A DNA stretch of 64,000 nucleotides, from assembly GCA_009193035.1 (NCBI GenBank), contig SWDT01000024.1, positions 186,001 through 250,000 on the forward strand, given 5' to 3'. Below, piece by piece: positions 61,889-64,000 of the stretch (its first letter is position 1; every line of letters starts with the position of its first letter). The position numbers and the translations under genes were made by a program. This DNA comes from Halicephalobus mephisto (lineage: Eukaryota > Nematoda > Chromadorea > Rhabditida > Panagrolaimidae). The notes beneath the pieces were generated by a model. It made no database searches, was not told the origin of the DNA, and was given only the letters and a program-made list of their open reading frames with translations.

Positions 61889-62250
61889 AGATAACGACAA
61901 GAAAGACACAATTTCTAAAATTTCTGGGTACTATTCATTGCTATTCTTATCGATCTTGGATAGTGACCGAAAAATTTTAGAAATTGTTTGAATAGTGACA
62001 TGAAGGATGCAATTATCATTGTAAGAACAGTGTTTGAATATTTTTCCTATTAGAAATTGTTAGGATAGTGATTAAGGAGAACAATTTTTCGAATTTCTTG
62101 AACACTATCCACAACTTTTTTTTGTTGATCACTTTTAAATAGTGTCCGAAAAATTCGAAAAATTGTTTTTCCAGCTACTATCTAGACAATTTTGATAGTT
62201 AAAATAGTAGATTAAAAAAGAATAGTTTTTAAATTTTTTGGACAGTATCC
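61889..62250. repeat. mixed array of the palindromic repeat
   Basis: Forward copies 61889-61934, 61990-62035, 62062-62110 and 62203-62250, with a reverse copy at 62138-62182 and a half copy at 61957-61980. The pair 62062-62110/62138-62182 is among the best-matched. Confidence 0.8.
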
Positions 62251-63237
62251 ACAATTTTCCCTACGGATCATTCTCAAGTAATCTCCAGGAACGTTTAGCA
62301 ATAATATTTTTTCAACCACTGAATGATTTCAATGAAAAAAGTTCAAAAACAAATTTTATTTGAGTATGTAGGCATATTTCTTGAATAAAATTTTGCACAG
62401 AAATTCTTTATTTGGATAGTGACAAAAGACCATATTTATTGAACTAATCCATATCATCCAAGTCTATTTACTATAAAACTCAATCCAACTTGAAGGATCC
62501 TGAGTGGACGATTGGATACTTTACAATTTTGTAAATTCTTCAAAAATAAAACAATATTTTTAAGGTCACTTTACTAGTATATCGGAAGATAAAAATAAGT
62601 TTTTCCACGTGAATTACCAACCTTTGGATTCCATCAGAATCCGTAATGGTGTCCGAACATGAGGTTTTTCAAATTTGAGGCTCAAAAAGGATGTTCACGA
62701 CGAAAAAAAGACAAATAAAACCAACAAAAGTTAGGCATGCATAAGGAACCTTAAAATCAACAACTGTCTGGAACAATTCTAGCATATGAAAAATGGAAAA
62801 CTTGGCATCGTATCAAGTATTTCCAACAAAAATAAAAGAATCTCAAATATCTACTTTGATACCAGAACAATTTTTAAATTTCTTTTCGAAAGTAAACTCG
62901 TGCTAATCATGTCTGAACACGAAAAGTACTTATTAGCTTTTCCAAATACGCTAAAGCTCGTCGCCCATGTCACTTCTCATTAGATTTCCGGTTAATCGTC
63001 ACTTGTCGTGTCACCATCGCCCACTCGACTTTTTCAGATGGATTTACAAAAATATCAGCTATCAGAATTGAATAAATGAGTCCTTGTGCTGCAGAGATAA
63101 TCTAATTTACAATTTCAGTTTTCGCAGAAGAGAAACGTGGAAATAAGCATGTAAAGTAGATAGGATACATAGATTCGAAAGAAGCAGTTAATTCAACCAA
63201 GAACCCAGGCTCGAAAATGGGGGAACATGGAAAATCT

Positions 63238-63920
63238 GGATAGTGACTATGAGTGGAAGTTCATTAGAACTTGTAGACACTATCCAATAGACAAAGTAAT
63301 ATCCAATATTCGCCAAAGGAAATCAACAATCGGAAAAATTAATCCAACTAGTTAAAATTAGTGACTAGAAAAAAACGATTTTCGGGATTTTCCAAACACT
63401 ATTCATTTCTTTCCTCATTGTGTAATTTTGAATACATCTTAGAAATTGCGTAAATAGTAATTGAGAAAAAACTATTTTCGGAATTTTTTAAGACTGACTA
63501 ATAATATTTGTCCTATAAAAGTTGCTGAGGTAATGACTAACTAAATATCATTCTTTCAATTCATTGGATACTATTTATGATTCATCTACAGAACTAATGA
63601 TAGATAGTATCTAACAAATTTCTTTCCCTAATTACTGTTTATGAAATTTCTAAAACACTGCGCAATAATCACTAGTCATCCTCAAGAAATTACCAAGATG
63701 CTAATTGAAAAAGGACAATTCGTCGAATTTTCTGGACACTATCCACGAATCGATACCAAAAAAACAAATGAATAGTGTCCAGAAAATTCGAAAAACTGTC
63801 TTTTCTCAGCTACTATCTATACAATTTCTAAAACATTCAAGGAAATCCACAACTATCCTATATAAATTGTCAGAATAGTGACTAGCAAAGAATTATTTGC
63901 GAATTTTCTGGACATTATCC
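63238..63920. repeat. mixed array of the palindromic repeat
   Basis: Forward copies at 63238-63285, 63356-63404, 63452-63500, 63528-63574, 63692-63743 and 63872-63920; reverse copies at 63600-63642 and 63770-63819. The array probably continues beyond the window end, where GACACTAATTC occurs at about 63958. Confidence 0.8.
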
Positions 63921-64000
63921 ATACAACCCCTAAAACAGAGAATGATTTTCAAAATCTAGACACTAATTCAATTTCTACGATTATCCAATCTTCATTGAAA

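Larger units (their letters stand above)
59187..64000. other. 4.8 kb repeat-rich region, no gene
   Basis: Upstream flank of the Patched-related gene and beyond. ORFs at 60229-60597 (-), 61659-61856 (-) and 62786-62983 (+) have no domain, no splice context and unlikely composition. The region is instead marked by at least 17 copies of the palindromic repeat between 59560 and 63920, in direct tandem runs and head-to-head pairs. Confidence 0.6.

Noticed and set aside
59187..64000. possible CRISPR-like array because of regular repeats
   Set aside because: Repeats are diverged, palindromic, in both orientations and in a nematode nuclear genome; spacers are not unique units of fixed length.

Overview
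The window is nuclear DNA from a free-living-type rhabditid nematode, probably Caenorhabditis-like. Evidence: genes split by very short introns (about 40-100 nt) with strong TTTTCAG-type acceptors, AT-rich spacers, a worm-type Argonaute, a small cluster of nematode serpentine chemoreceptors, and a Patched-related protein. No prokaryotic, organellar or intact transposon sequence was recognised.

Layout. 1-3670 (+): most of Golgi alpha-mannosidase II, 5' end outside the window. 4283-6547 (+): an SLC26/SulP anion transporter. 7607-14541 (+): three tandem paralogous serpentine receptors, with a decayed partial copy of the SulP gene between the first two, so the array grew by duplication of a SulP-tail-plus-receptor block. 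About 15000-15345: remnant of a tau-tubulin/casein-kinase-like kinase. 15919-17413 (+): Rpn13/ADRM1 proteasomal ubiquitin receptor. 17710-18380 (-): sigma-type glutathione S-transferase. 19310-20945 (+): BTB protein with a Cys-rich tail. 21125-22920 (-): DRAM/FRAG1-type six-TM protein. 22921-30502: 7.5 kb without a convincing gene but with degenerate repeats. 30503-31532 (+): casein kinase 1. 31664-33400 (-): homologue of human C16orf89. 33401-36877: gene-poor. 36878-39758 (+): integrin-beta-like protein lacking the betaI domain. 40636-41145 (+): Pro-rich secreted protein. 44132-46000 (+): aminergic-type GPCR. 46394-49608 (+): WAGO-type Argonaute without catalytic residues. 49843-52159 (+): kynureninase, hosting an antisense gene inside intron 2. 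52795-53972 (-): a fourth receptor paralogue. 55356-59186 (-): Patched-related SSD protein. 59187-64000: no gene; packed with a short palindromic repeat.

Most genes are unrelated housekeeping or signalling genes rather than a pathway. The genuinely linked parts are the SulP/chemoreceptor block, which shares duplication history, upstream sequence and intron content, and the kynureninase/antisense pair. The most unusual non-coding feature is a roughly 50 bp imperfect palindrome (ends GGATAGTGACT and GACACTATCC) found in introns and spacers at 4-14 kb, once near 23.6 kb, and densely from 53.4 kb to the window end, where it forms tandem arrays and head-to-head pairs. It is apparently absent from about 24-53 kb.

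Exon coordinates were worked out by hand from splice signals and reading-frame continuity; family names rest on recognised motifs, not on database searches.
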